DNA of 43,854 bases. It comes from Bacteroidales bacterium. Lineage in GTDB: Bacteria; Bacteroidota; Bacteroidia; Bacteroidales; P3. Location of the stretch: the NCBI GenBank assembly GCA_017530105.1, contig JAFXMW010000045.1:1-43854 (forward strand), given 5' to 3'. Under the pieces are notes generated by a model that was not told the DNA's origin, made no database searches, and was given only the letters and a program-made list of their open reading frames with translations. Shown piece by piece: positions 25,625-33,860 of the stretch (positions are counted from its first letter, which is position 1; the number at the start of each line of letters is the position of its first letter). Position numbers and translations under genes: made by a program.

Positions 25625-26266
25625 ATGAAGGTTAAGCAGTTTACTGTTAATCACTTTGCCATGAATTGTTTCGTCCTTTGGGACGAGACGACAAAGCAGT
25701 GTGCCATTGTCGACCCCGGTGCTGAGACGAACTATGAGGAGGCCCAGATTACTCAGTATATAGAGGAGAATGGGCTTGAGCCAGCCATGATATTGCTGAC
25801 CCATGCCCATGTGGACCATATTGCGGGTTTGAAAGAGATGTGCGAACGGTATAATCTGCCTGTGACGATGCACTCCGACGGTAAGGTGTTGCTGCGCCAG
25901 GCAGAGGCTTATGGTGCTGTGATGGGTTTTGACGTGGAGAGGATGGATAGACTGCCGGTGAATGAAATAAAGGGTGGCGATGTGCTGATGCTCGGACAGG
26001 AGAAGATTGAATGTAGGGAGGTGCCGGGACATTGCCCCGGGAGCATTGCTTATGTGTTGCCCAGTGCACAGATGGTGCTGACAGGCGATGCCTTGTTCAG
26101 GGGCAGCATTGGCCGTACCGATTTGCCAGGCGGGGATTATCAGTTGCTTATAGACAAGATTAAGACACAATTGCTCACCTTGCCTGACGACTATGAGGTG
26201 TTGCCTGGGCATGGGGATATTTCCACAATAGGGGAGGAGTTGCGTTATAATGGCTTTCTGATATGA
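25625..26266 (+). CDS. MBL-fold metallo-hydrolase, glyoxalase II-like
   Basis: This 213-residue protein has the metallo-beta-lactamase fold with the metal-binding motif THAHVDHIAG (H60, H62, D64, H65), GHCPGS (H136), TGDALF and LPGHGD. These are the ligands of the binuclear centre in hydroxyacylglutathione hydrolase-like enzymes. The length is short for true GloB, which has a C-terminal substrate domain, so this is the single-domain glyoxalase II-like group whose substrate is usually unknown. It is cytoplasmic (no signal peptide). It starts 18 nt after lysS, and its stop overlaps the ung start by 4 nt (ATGA). Confidence 0.9.
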   Translation: MKVKQFTVNHFAMNCFVLWDETTKQCAIVDPGAETNYEEAQITQYIEENGLEPAMILLTHAHVDHIAGLKEMCERYNLPVTMHSDGKVLLRQAEAYGAVMGFDVERMDRLPVNEIKGGDVLMLGQEKIECREVPGHCPGSIAYVLPSAQMVLTGDALFRGSIGRTDLPGGDYQLLIDKIKTQLLTLPDDYEVLPGHGDISTIGEELRYNGFLI

Positions 26267-26943
26267 TAAACCCGAAGATTGACCCCTCGTGGTTGGAAGT
26301 GTTGAGACCTCAGTTTGAGGCTCCGTATTTCGCACAGTTGAAAGACTTTCTGGTGGCCGAGAGGCAGCAATACGTGTGCTATCCAAAAGGTGGGGACATC
26401 TTTGCTGCTTTTGACCGCACCCCTTTTGACAAGGTGAAGGTGGTGATATTGGGTCAAGACCCGTATCATGAACCAGGACAGGCACACGGGTTGTGTTTCT
26501 CGGTTCCGGCAGGAGTGGCTGTACCCCCGTCGTTGGTGAATATCATTAAGGAGATTAATAGCGATTTGGGTACACAAATACCGTTGACCAGCGGTAATTT
26601 GACAGGCTGGGCGGAACAAGGGGTGCTGTTGCTCAATGCCACATTGACTGTACGGGCACATCAGGCCGGATCGCATCAGCACAGGGGCTGGGAATTGTTC
26701 ACAGATGCCGCAATACAGGCTTTGGCTCAGCGGCGCACGGGAATAGTGTTTATGCTGTGGGGCAGTTTTGCCATCAGTAAAGCCCAGTATATAGACCGTA
26801 CGCGTCATTATGTGTTGACAGCCCCTCATCCGTCTCCTTTGTCGGCATATAGGGGCTTTTTTGGTTGCAGGCATTTCTCTCAGTGCAACGCCATTCTGCA
26901 GCAACAGGGTCTTGCCCCCATTGACTGGACTCGCATTAGTTGA
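26263..26943 (+). CDS. ung: Uracil-DNA glycosylase (family 1)
   Basis: Ung removes uracil from DNA as the first step of base-excision repair. The 226-residue length is standard. The water-activating motif GQDPYH is at 64-69 (catalytic Asp66). The uracil-recognition and stabilising segments are LLLNATLTV and the minor-groove intercalation loop HPSPLSAYRGF (about 188-198) with the catalytic histidine. It is translationally coupled to the MBL hydrolase upstream and is the last gene before a convergent terminator. Confidence 0.97.
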   Translation: MINPKIDPSWLEVLRPQFEAPYFAQLKDFLVAERQQYVCYPKGGDIFAAFDRTPFDKVKVVILGQDPYHEPGQAHGLCFSVPAGVAVPPSLVNIIKEINSDLGTQIPLTSGNLTGWAEQGVLLLNATLTVRAHQAGSHQHRGWELFTDAAIQALAQRRTGIVFMLWGSFAISKAQYIDRTRHYVLTAPHPSPLSAYRGFFGCRHFSQCNAILQQQGLAPIDWTRIS

Positions 26944-26963
26944 ATTGATGCTTTTATTAAATG

Positions 26964-26998
26964 AATAGGTTGTCCTTTATGTGGTAGGACAACCTATT
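26964..26998. terminator. Convergent hairpin between ung and the TonB-dependent receptor
   Basis: AATAGGTTGTCCT (26964-26976) and AGGACAACCTATT (26986-26998) pair perfectly over 13 bp around a 9-nt loop. No long T-run follows on either strand, but its place between convergent genes and the long stem make a bidirectional terminator likely. The remaining 27000-27120 stretch shows nothing else. Confidence 0.65.
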
Positions 26999-27120
26999 AT
27001 TCGTATGGTGCGAAATGACAGGGGTCACCAATATGTTGAGGGATTCGGTTAGGAAGTCTAAAAGACTGCGGTATTATCGAACAAGAGATTGTGTGGGACT
27101 TAGGTTCCAATTAAGAGAGA

Positions 27121-29436
27121 TTAGAATTTGAAGTTGAGACCGGCAGACCAAATGATGGGAAGTTGGTCAACACGTTCGAATGTTAGACGGTCGAAATAGA
27201 AGATGTTGTTTCGGTTGTATAGGTTAGTAATGCTTGCATTGACCTCGAGAATAGAACGTTTGCCAATGGAAAACTTGCGTTTTGCGCTGAGGTCGAAGCG
27301 ATGGTAGTTGGGTAGACGACCTGCATATAGGTCGCCATAGATAACACCGTATTCGCCATTGATACGGGTGTAGTCGGTAGTGAGGCCATCGCTGAATGTG
27401 ATGTTCTCGTACATGCCTTGTGTTTGGGTGAATGGGTATCCGCTGCCGTAGCTCCAACGGCCACTGATTTCCCATTGGTGTAGTTCTCCAAGACGAACGG
27501 TAGCAAGAAGGTTGATGGTGTGGCGTCGGTCGTAGTGAGGGGTGTAGGTTTGGAATTCATCGGTACGGAAAACCCAACCGAGGGAGTAGGTGGCCCAAAA
27601 GTAGAGCCAATCGATGTCGTAGCAAAGACTGACATCGAAACCGTAGGCTTTACCCTTCTCGACGAGGAAATCGGTGAGATAGTATTCGGGTTTTTCGTAT
27701 ATTCCACCGACAAGGTAGGCGGGGTCGCTTGGGTCGAACATTTTATTGCGGTTTGCATTGAGCAGTTGAGAAAAGTTTTTAAAGTAAATTTCCGCATTTC
27801 CGGTAAAATGATTGGTGAAATCGTATTCGGCACCAAAAATGATGTGTTGAGATTTTTGAATGTGGTTCTTTACTTTGTTACCCAGGAAAGTGCGGGGAAT
27901 ATAGAGGTTGTTGGATCCAGTGAGGGATCCATTGAAGAGGTTGACGATATCGTTGTCAGAGCGTGCATCAAGGAATATCTGGCTGTAAAGACCTCCGGCC
28001 ATTTTGATGCGGAATTGGTCGGTAATATTGTACTTGGCAGAAATGCGAGGCTCCAGGCTTCCAGAATTGAGAGCGTTGTAATAGATATAGCGAATGCCTG
28101 GGTCGATAAGCCAATCGCCAGTGGCAATCTTGTAGGTTATGTAAGCGGACAGGCTGTTGGTGTTTTCATGTTGTTCTACGTTCAGACCATAGGGGTTGTA
28201 GAAGAGGTAGTTGGTAGAGTAGCCTTCGATTGCGATACCGTAACGCATCCGATTGGAGCCGATAAAGTTGGTGATGTCCAATCCCATGTTAAAGCCGTTT
28301 ATGCCACTATGGTTGTCGTGGTGAGAGGAGTCTCTAAGGCTCATGTAGTAGTCGGAATAGGCTATGTGTCCCTCGAGAATGGAACTAGATCCAGTGACGA
28401 GCATAAAGTTGGTTCCTAAGCCATAGTTGGTCCAATGGTAATCGGCCAGAGATTGATAGCCGGAGACCTGGTCGTCGAAGCGGAATCCGAAGAGGTTTAC
28501 TTTGCTACCAGAGCCTGAATTGACAGAGAGTTTAGCGTAGAGGTCGGTAAAATCGAAAGGCAGTCCTCCTTTAATGTAGGGATAAAGTGTTTTGGAGGAT
28601 TTTGAGAGGATAGAGTTCTTTGCAGAGAGTAAGTATGTGATGGTGTAGGGGCTGTCAGGGCGCTCTTTTTTCAGAGGCCCTTCTAAAACGAGATTTGCAC
28701 CAAAGGTATTGAGACCGATTTTGCCTGTATGCCGTTTTTTGTTACCATCGCGGGTGGTAATGTCCATGACGGACGAGATTCGGCCGCCGTATTCAGCTCC
28801 AAAACCACCGCTATAGATGTCTGCATTAAGGATAATATCTGTTTCGAAGATGGAGTAAAGTCCAATGGAATGGAAAGGATTGTATACTATCATGCCGTCG
28901 AGGAGGCAGAGGTTCTGTATCATGGATCCGCCTCGAATGTATAACTGTCCTCCTTGGTCGCCAGTAGAGTTGATGCCGGGAAGGACTTGGAGGTATTGAG
29001 CGAGGTCGGAGGTTCCGCCAATGGAGGGTAATTGTTGGATTTGAGAGGCTGTGATTTTCTCTACAGATACCTGGGTTTGGATTTTACGTTCCTCTATTCT
29101 GTTGTCGGTAACAACAACGGTTTTGAGTGTGGTGGTTTCTGACTTGAGGACAATATTGAGAACAATTACCTGACCTTTTTTTATGGTAATGGGTTCGGTG
29201 TATTCTTGGTAGCCGACAAAGCGAACGCGCAAGGTATATGAACCCTCGGGTATTTTGTTGATAAGGTAAAATCCGTTAATGTCGGTAGCGGCGCCGTAGC
29301 GTGTACCTTCAAGTACAACATTGGCAAAAGGAATCGCTTCGCCGGACTCATTGTCGGTAAGGGTTCCTTTGATGGTTTGTGCCGACAATGGAAAAATGAC
29401 TGCGAGGAGAAGTGTGAGGATGACCTGTCGTTTCAT
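27121..29436 (-). CDS. TonB-dependent outer-membrane receptor with N-terminal carboxypeptidase-regulatory-like domain
   Basis: This 771-residue protein imports a ligand across the outer membrane using TonB energy; the substrate is not evident. The order is signal peptide (1 to about 19, ending LSAQ), a carboxypeptidase-D regulatory-like beta-sandwich (about 20-105: IKGTLTDNESGEAIPFANVVLEGT, YTLRVRFVGYQEY), a TonB-box-like KTVVVTD, a plug domain (about 125-230: GGTSDLAQYLQVLPGIN, LYIRGG, SGGFGAEYGGRISSVMDI) and a beta-barrel finishing with the aromatic residue F771 typical of outer-membrane proteins. It is shorter than SusC proteins, and no susD gene is next to it, so it is not a typical polysaccharide utilisation receptor. 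It lies 44 nt downstream of holA and may share its transcript. Confidence 0.93.
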   Translation of the reverse strand: MKRQVILTLLLAVIFPLSAQTIKGTLTDNESGEAIPFANVVLEGTRYGAATDINGFYLINKIPEGSYTLRVRFVGYQEYTEPITIKKGQVIVLNIVLKSETTTLKTVVVTDNRIEERKIQTQVSVEKITASQIQQLPSIGGTSDLAQYLQVLPGINSTGDQGGQLYIRGGSMIQNLCLLDGMIVYNPFHSIGLYSIFETDIILNADIYSGGFGAEYGGRISSVMDITTRDGNKKRHTGKIGLNTFGANLVLEGPLKKERPDSPYTITYLLSAKNSILSKSSKTLYPYIKGGLPFDFTDLYAKLSVNSGSGSKVNLFGFRFDDQVSGYQSLADYHWTNYGLGTNFMLVTGSSSILEGHIAYSDYYMSLRDSSHHDNHSGINGFNMGLDITNFIGSNRMRYGIAIEGYSTNYLFYNPYGLNVEQHENTNSLSAYITYKIATGDWLIDPGIRYIYYNALNSGSLEPRISAKYNITDQFRIKMAGGLYSQIFLDARSDNDIVNLFNGSLTGSNNLYIPRTFLGNKVKNHIQKSQHIIFGAEYDFTNHFTGNAEIYFKNFSQLLNANRNKMFDPSDPAYLVGGIYEKPEYYLTDFLVEKGKAYGFDVSLCYDIDWLYFWATYSLGWVFRTDEFQTYTPHYDRRHTINLLATVRLGELHQWEISGRWSYGSGYPFTQTQGMYENITFSDGLTTDYTRINGEYGVIYGDLYAGRLPNYHRFDLSAKRKFSIGKRSILEVNASITNLYNRNNIFYFDRLTFERVDQLPIIWSAGLNFKF

Positions 29437-29480
29437 TCGGTATCAAGATTGGGTTATTGTAATATCGTGATTGTATTTTG

Positions 29481-30545
29481 TTAATGGATTACTTTGAAGA
29501 TTAACTCTTTCAGGAGTTCACCATCAGTGATGGTGCCGGAGTTTCGAATTCCTTTCGAACGGAGGTCGGTGTCATAGAGGTATCCGATACAGCTGGCTAA
29601 TTTACCTAATGAATAGTTGTTGGCGGCAATTTCGTAGTCTTTGATAAAATAGGGGTTGATTTTAAGGGTAGATGCGGCTTTTGTCTTATCAACTATTTGG
29701 TGGTATATCATTATCTTGATAAAGTAGTTGTATAATGATGGTAGAATCATCTGAATGGGATTGTCTTTGGGGTTAGCAGCAAAATGATTTATAATACGGT
29801 TACATTGCAGTACGTTGCGTCGACCAATGGCTTTTTGTAGTTCGAAAATATTGTAGTCTTTGCTGATACCAATGTATTGTTCAATAATGTTTTCATTGAT
29901 GGGCTCTCCTGGTTTGAGATTGATGAAAACCTTCGACATTTCGTTGGCTATTTTGCCGAGATTGTTGCCCAAGTATTCGGCAATAAGCATTGCCCCGTTC
30001 ATCGTGATATTGTAGCCGTGTTGGTTGGCGAAGGTGCCAACCCATTCCGGTATTTTGTAATCTTGTATTTTTGCACTTTCATAAAAACATCCCTTTTCGT
30101 TGATTGCTTTATAGGCTTTGGAACGCTTTTCAAATTTCTTGTGACGATAACAGAAGACTAAGAGCGTTTGTGGCATCGGGTTTTGGAGATAGTTTGCCAG
30201 CAGTTCCCATTCTTTTGTTTCAATGGCTTGGGCCTCTTTGACTAATAGTAGTTTTACTGGAGACATAACTGGAAATTGTTTAGCATAAGACAATACGGTG
30301 CTCATGTTTGTGTCACTTCCATAAATGACTGTTTGGTCAAAATCCCGAAAATCTTTGGCAATGACGTGTTGTTCAAAATAGTCTGATATGACATCAATAT
30401 AATAGTCTTCTTCGCCTGATAAAAGATATACAGGGAAAAATTTAGAGGCCTTTAAATCGTTGATAAGTTGAGTGTCAGTCACAAGCGTACTTTTTATTGT
30501 ATAATTTATATCTACAAAAATACTATTTTTTTCCATATTTGACAT
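29481..30545 (-). CDS. holA: DNA polymerase III delta subunit
   Basis: HolA is the clamp-loader delta subunit that opens the beta sliding clamp. The sequence shows the conserved opening LKASKFFPVYLLSGEEDYYIDVISDYFE. It continues with the poorly conserved AAA+-like domain (KLLLVKEAQ, LLVFCYRHKKFEKRSK), and the C-terminal collar helices are present (NLGKIANEMSKVFINL, ISKDYNIFELQKAIGRRN). The 354-residue frame starts at 30545, but a TATTTTTG element on the same strand (30522 down to 30515) lies downstream of that ATG. A GTG at 30482 would give the family-typical N terminus (333 residues), so 30482 is a real alternative start. The TonB receptor gene follows after 44 nt. Confidence 0.9.
   Translation of the reverse strand: MSNMEKNSIFVDINYTIKSTLVTDTQLINDLKASKFFPVYLLSGEEDYYIDVISDYFEQHVIAKDFRDFDQTVIYGSDTNMSTVLSYAKQFPVMSPVKLLLVKEAQAIETKEWELLANYLQNPMPQTLLVFCYRHKKFEKRSKAYKAINEKGCFYESAKIQDYKIPEWVGTFANQHGYNITMNGAMLIAEYLGNNLGKIANEMSKVFINLKPGEPINENIIEQYIGISKDYNIFELQKAIGRRNVLQCNRIINHFAANPKDNPIQMILPSLYNYFIKIMIYHQIVDKTKAASTLKINPYFIKDYEIAANNYSLGKLASCIGYLYDTDLRSKGIRNSGTITDGELLKELIFKVIH
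30515..30522 (-). promoter_or_regulatory. Possible -7 element for holA
   Basis: Read on the minus strand this is TATTTTTG, a TAnnTTTG match. If used, transcription would start near 30508, inside the longest holA frame, and translation would begin at the GTG at 30482. No TTTG is seen at -33, so it may be fortuitous. Confidence 0.35.
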
Positions 30546-30717
30546 GTCTGTTTTTCAAAAAAAAGGTTAATCACTCTTTTTTGTGCTGTTTTGGTCCTTG
30601 TTTTCATCACATATAATGTGGGATAAATTGTTATTTATGCTTTATTCATCACTAATAATTGATGTTTTGAAACCAAAATATGGATATTTTATCACTTTTA
30701 ACATTATAGACTTTGTT

Positions 30718-30752
30718 TTTGGATGATTAATAAGAAAGAGGTTGTATATTTG
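30718..30752 (+). promoter_or_regulatory. Promoter of the acyl-CoA ligase gene
   Basis: TATATTTG at 30745-30752 fits TAnnTTTG. TTTG at 30718-30721 precedes it by 23 nt, slightly longer than the usual 19. The ATG at 30777 is 24 nt after the -7 element. Confidence 0.6.
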
Positions 30753-30776
30753 CAATAGAAATAATAATGAAACAAT

Positions 30777-32549
30777 ATGAAAGAACCTGAAAGATTGTTT
30801 GATTTGTTGGATCGTAGAAGAGAACTGTGTCCGGAACGTCCAGTTTTCGCCAACAAGGTAAATGGCCAATGGGAAGAGCATAATGTTGATGAATATATTG
30901 AGAAATCAAACCTGTTGAGTTATGCGTTCATGAGTAAGGGTATTTGTAGAGGTGAAAATGTGGCGCTGATTTCTACGGGGCGGCCTGAATGGAATTATGT
31001 GGATATGGGTGTTCAAATGATGGGAGCGGTTTTGTTGCCGATATACCCTACTATCAGTGAAAGTGAATACCTATATATTCTCACCCATGCTGAAGTACGT
31101 TTTATTATTGTCGAGGGTGAAAATTTATACAAAAAAATATGTGCTATAAAAGATCAAGTCCCTACAATTAAGGAAATATATACGATTGCACCTGTAGAAG
31201 GTGCCTTGAATATTAAGGATTTGTATGCTTTGGGTGAAACCACCCGTAATCCCGAAGGATTGAAGGCAATAAAGGACAAAATTACCACTGATGATGTGGC
31301 CACAATGATTTATACCAGTGGTTCTACAGGGACACCGAAAGGTGTAATGTTGACACACAGGGGTATTATTTTGAATGTTTTGGGTATCAAAGAGTCTCCT
31401 GGAAAGACGTGGACACGTTCATTGAGTTGGATGCCTCTCTGCCACATTTACGAACGTATGATGAATTATCTTTACCAATACTTATGTATGGAGACATTCT
31501 ATGCTGAAAGTATTGCTAAGGTGGCGGAAAATGCCCAGGAGGTAAACCCATATATGATGGCTGCTGTACCTCGGTTTATTGAGAAAATGTATGACAAGGT
31601 ATTCCGTAAAGGCGAAAAACTTACGGGAATGAAAAAGCGTATTTTTGACTGGGCTGTGGACTTGGGGTTTCAGTATGAATTGAATGACAAAAAGCGTACT
31701 GCTTGGTATAATGTTAAACATGCCATAGCAGATAAACTCGTGTATGGCGAAATCCGTAAAGCTTTGGGAAATAATTTTCACATGCTTGTGTCGGGAGGTG
31801 CGTCAATTCAGCCTCGACTTACCCGTTTTTTCAGTGCCGTTGGACTTGACTTGTATGAGGGCTATGGTCTGACAGAATGTTCTCCGTTGGTTGCCGTAAC
31901 CAATAGTTATGCTGAGGAGGGACGTAAGGTGGGCTCTGTCGGTTTTGTTCTCCCGGGTATTGAGGTTAAGTTTGATCCCAATACCAATGAGATAATGTGT
32001 AGAGGTGGAAATGTGATGAAAGGTTATTATAAATCGCCAGAATTGACAGCAGAGGCTATTGATGAGGATGGCTGGTTCCACACCGGAGACACGGGTTATC
32101 TTGATTCAGGTGGATATTTGTTCTTAACAGGGAGAACAAAAAATATGTTCAAGACCTCAATGGGGAAATTCGTGAATCCCGAGGTGATAGAAGAGCGTTT
32201 TAAAGAATCTCCCTTTATTCTTGATATGATGGTAGCAGGTGAGGGACAAAAGTTTGCTGCTGCAATTATTGCACCTGATTTCGATATGCTGAAAGACTGG
32301 TGTGGACGTCATGGAGTACATGCACAGACGAAAGAAGAAATGGTGTCGGATAAGACTGTCTTGGAACGTTATCAGCGTGTAATAGATAAGTATAATGCAA
32401 CATTAGGAAATCATGAACAGGTGAAACGTTTCCGTCTGGTTTCAGAAGTGTGGAGTACGGAAAACCATTTTTTAACTCCTACATTAAAAATAAAGCGGAA
32501 TAATGTCACTGCGTATTATAAAGAGGTGATAAAGGAGCTCTTTGTATAG
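30777..32549 (+). CDS. Long-chain fatty acid-CoA ligase (AMP-forming)
   Basis: This 590-residue member of the ANL superfamily activates a fatty acid as acyl-AMP and transfers it to CoA. The phosphate-binding motif TMIYTSGSTGTPKGVMLTH lies at about 176-194, the adenine-binding GYGLTECSP at about 361-369, and the A8 hinge region GWFHTGDTGYLDSGGYLFLTGRTKNMFK at about 428-455. A single lysine (KIKRN region) near the C terminus fits the catalytic Lys. It resembles the FAA1-like long-chain synthetases of Bacteroidota rather than short-chain Acs. The gene is monocistronic, divergent from holA, and ends 15 nt from the convergent NlpC gene. Substrate chain length is inferred from family resemblance. 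Confidence 0.93.
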   Translation: MKEPERLFDLLDRRRELCPERPVFANKVNGQWEEHNVDEYIEKSNLLSYAFMSKGICRGENVALISTGRPEWNYVDMGVQMMGAVLLPIYPTISESEYLYILTHAEVRFIIVEGENLYKKICAIKDQVPTIKEIYTIAPVEGALNIKDLYALGETTRNPEGLKAIKDKITTDDVATMIYTSGSTGTPKGVMLTHRGIILNVLGIKESPGKTWTRSLSWMPLCHIYERMMNYLYQYLCMETFYAESIAKVAENAQEVNPYMMAAVPRFIEKMYDKVFRKGEKLTGMKKRIFDWAVDLGFQYELNDKKRTAWYNVKHAIADKLVYGEIRKALGNNFHMLVSGGASIQPRLTRFFSAVGLDLYEGYGLTECSPLVAVTNSYAEEGRKVGSVGFVLPGIEVKFDPNTNEIMCRGGNVMKGYYKSPELTAEAIDEDGWFHTGDTGYLDSGGYLFLTGRTKNMFKTSMGKFVNPEVIEERFKESPFILDMMVAGEGQKFAAAIIAPDFDMLKDWCGRHGVHAQTKEEMVSDKTVLERYQRVIDKYNATLGNHEQVKRFRLVSEVWSTENHFLTPTLKIKRNNVTAYYKEVIKELFV

Positions 32550-32564
32550 TTGATTCAGATTGAA

Positions 32565-33173
32565 TTATATTATTCGGCGTATTGAATGGAATTGATGTGT
32601 ATATGAACATATCTCTTCATTGAAAATTCCTTTATTGGTGAGACTGTCAATTCGTACCTGTCCGGAGGCATGAATAATGCGATTGTTGCCCATGTAAATG
32701 CCTACATGGATGATATTTCCTTGCTCATTGCAAAAAAAACAAAGATCGTCGCGCTTGGCACATGAAATATTGTCAATGAGAGTGCCCTGGGTGGCTTGTT
32801 GAGAGGCATCACGAAGGAGACGTACTCCGCAGGCACGGAAACAAACCTGTGTGAGGCCTGAACAGTCGATTCCCATTTTTGTGCGTCCACCCCATAGGTA
32901 TGGTACTCCGAGGTAGTCTTTTTCAGCGACGGAAGCGGGGCTTTTTTCCTGTCCACAAGACAAGTTTGATCCATTGGTGCAAATCTTCCATTGCTTATTG
33001 TCTACCCATCCTTCATAACCGTCCCAATCACATTTGACGAGAGACCATTTGTCAGTCTTTTTTAGTATCGTAAAGGTGTCTCCAAAGAGAAGTTGGTTTA
33101 CCATCTCGGCTTTGTCAGAAGGTTCACGTCGCATGGCAACAGCAGAGAGGAAACAATAGGCCAAAGTTGTCAT
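32565..33173 (-). CDS. NlpC/P60 family peptidase with N-terminal SH3-like domain, no signal peptide
   Basis: NlpC/P60 enzymes cleave D-Glu-diamino-acid bonds in peptidoglycan peptides. Residues about 10-65 form a bacterial SH3-like domain (VAMRREPSDKAEMVNQLLFGDTF, WVDNKQW). The catalytic domain follows with Cys104 in GIDCSGL, His156 in IIHVGIY and His168 in IIHASG, together with VPYLWGGRTK. The length is 202 residues. There is no convincing signal peptide, so it may act on recycled murein peptides in the cytoplasm, like YkfC-type enzymes, rather than on the wall itself. It follows the DUF4294-like gene by 27 nt and is probably co-transcribed. Confidence 0.88.
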   Translation of the reverse strand: MTTLAYCFLSAVAMRREPSDKAEMVNQLLFGDTFTILKKTDKWSLVKCDWDGYEGWVDNKQWKICTNGSNLSCGQEKSPASVAEKDYLGVPYLWGGRTKMGIDCSGLTQVCFRACGVRLLRDASQQATQGTLIDNISCAKRDDLCFFCNEQGNIIHVGIYMGNNRIIHASGQVRIDSLTNKGIFNEEICSYTHQFHSIRRII

Positions 33174-33200
33174 ATTAATTGTTGTTTATTGTTAGTTCGG

Positions 33201-33797
33201 CTATAGTCTTCCGTGCTCCACAGAGATGACTATGCGTTCTATTAAGTTGTCCTCTTTGTTGTTTTTTGGGTCATAAGCTGCCTTAAGATTGTAGCCGAAA
33301 AGACGAGCAAATGCCTGGTAGAATCCTGCTCTCAGCTTTCCCCTCAGTTCGTCAACCAACACGTATGAGGTGCGTCCGGTTTCGCGGTCGATAAGTTTTA
33401 ACAAGACTTTTCCTTGGGAAATAGTGCAGTCTTTTAATTCATCACTAAAGTCTGACAATAGGCTTTTTTCCGCAGCTTTTATTGCAGCCTTACGTTGCTT
33501 TTTTGGTAAGTCTGCAATTTCTTTCTCCAACAAATCGAGCCGTTGTTTACCAATCTTGGCATAAGGCAGCATCTTTTTTACATTGCGGATTAACTTTTGA
33601 TTTTTCCGTATTTCGGTTTCAGAAAGAAGCGAAGCAGACTCAATAACGCGTATTTCTTTCAAGTGGTAGTAAGGAATTGTATCGCCATCCAGAATAATGC
33701 CGAATCGCACTTTTCTGTCTGTAACCACTTGTCCCTGCGTTGGAATCAATGCAGATAGCAGTGTGATGAACAGGATGGAGATGAAGATTCTTTTCAT
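33201..33797 (-). CDS. DUF4294-like secreted/periplasmic protein of unknown function
   Basis: The 198-residue product begins MKRIFISILFITLLSALIPTQGQ, a clear signal peptide, and continues VRFGIILDGDTIPYYHLKEIRVIE, a pattern I associate with DUF4294 proteins of Bacteroidota. The middle (about 75-130) is charged and predicted helical (RLLxxxKKMLPYAKIGKQRLDLLEKEI, LPKKQRKAAIKAAEKSLLSDF) and the C-terminal third contains GRTSYVLVDELRGKLRAGFYQAFARLFG. No catalytic motif is visible. The frame is open upstream to 34271 across the divergent acyltransferase, but the signal peptide identifies 33797 as the start. It lies upstream of the NlpC/P60 gene in the same orientation, which suggests an envelope-related role by context only. 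Confidence 0.82.
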   Translation of the reverse strand: MKRIFISILFITLLSALIPTQGQVVTDRKVRFGIILDGDTIPYYHLKEIRVIESASLLSETEIRKNQKLIRNVKKMLPYAKIGKQRLDLLEKEIADLPKKQRKAAIKAAEKSLLSDFSDELKDCTISQGKVLLKLIDRETGRTSYVLVDELRGKLRAGFYQAFARLFGYNLKAAYDPKNNKEDNLIERIVISVEHGRL

Positions 33798-33848
33798 AAT
33801 AGCCTTCACATTTTCCCCCAATAACTCAGAAATGTCGAAAATATTTTG

Positions 33849-33856
33849 TATTTTTG
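33849..33856 (+). promoter_or_regulatory. -7 element directly before the acyltransferase start
   Basis: TATTTTTG ends only four bases before the ATG at 33861. If this element is used, the transcript would be leaderless or nearly so. No -33 TTTG is evident. Confidence 0.5.
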
Positions 33857-33860
33857 CATT

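Noticed and set aside
23873-26485. An 870-codon open frame on the minus strand covering lysS, the MBL gene and part of ung
   Set aside because: It is antisense to three clear genes, rich in His, Leu and Gln as expected for complementary codons, and shows no family motif. The length follows from G/T-ending codon use on the other strand.
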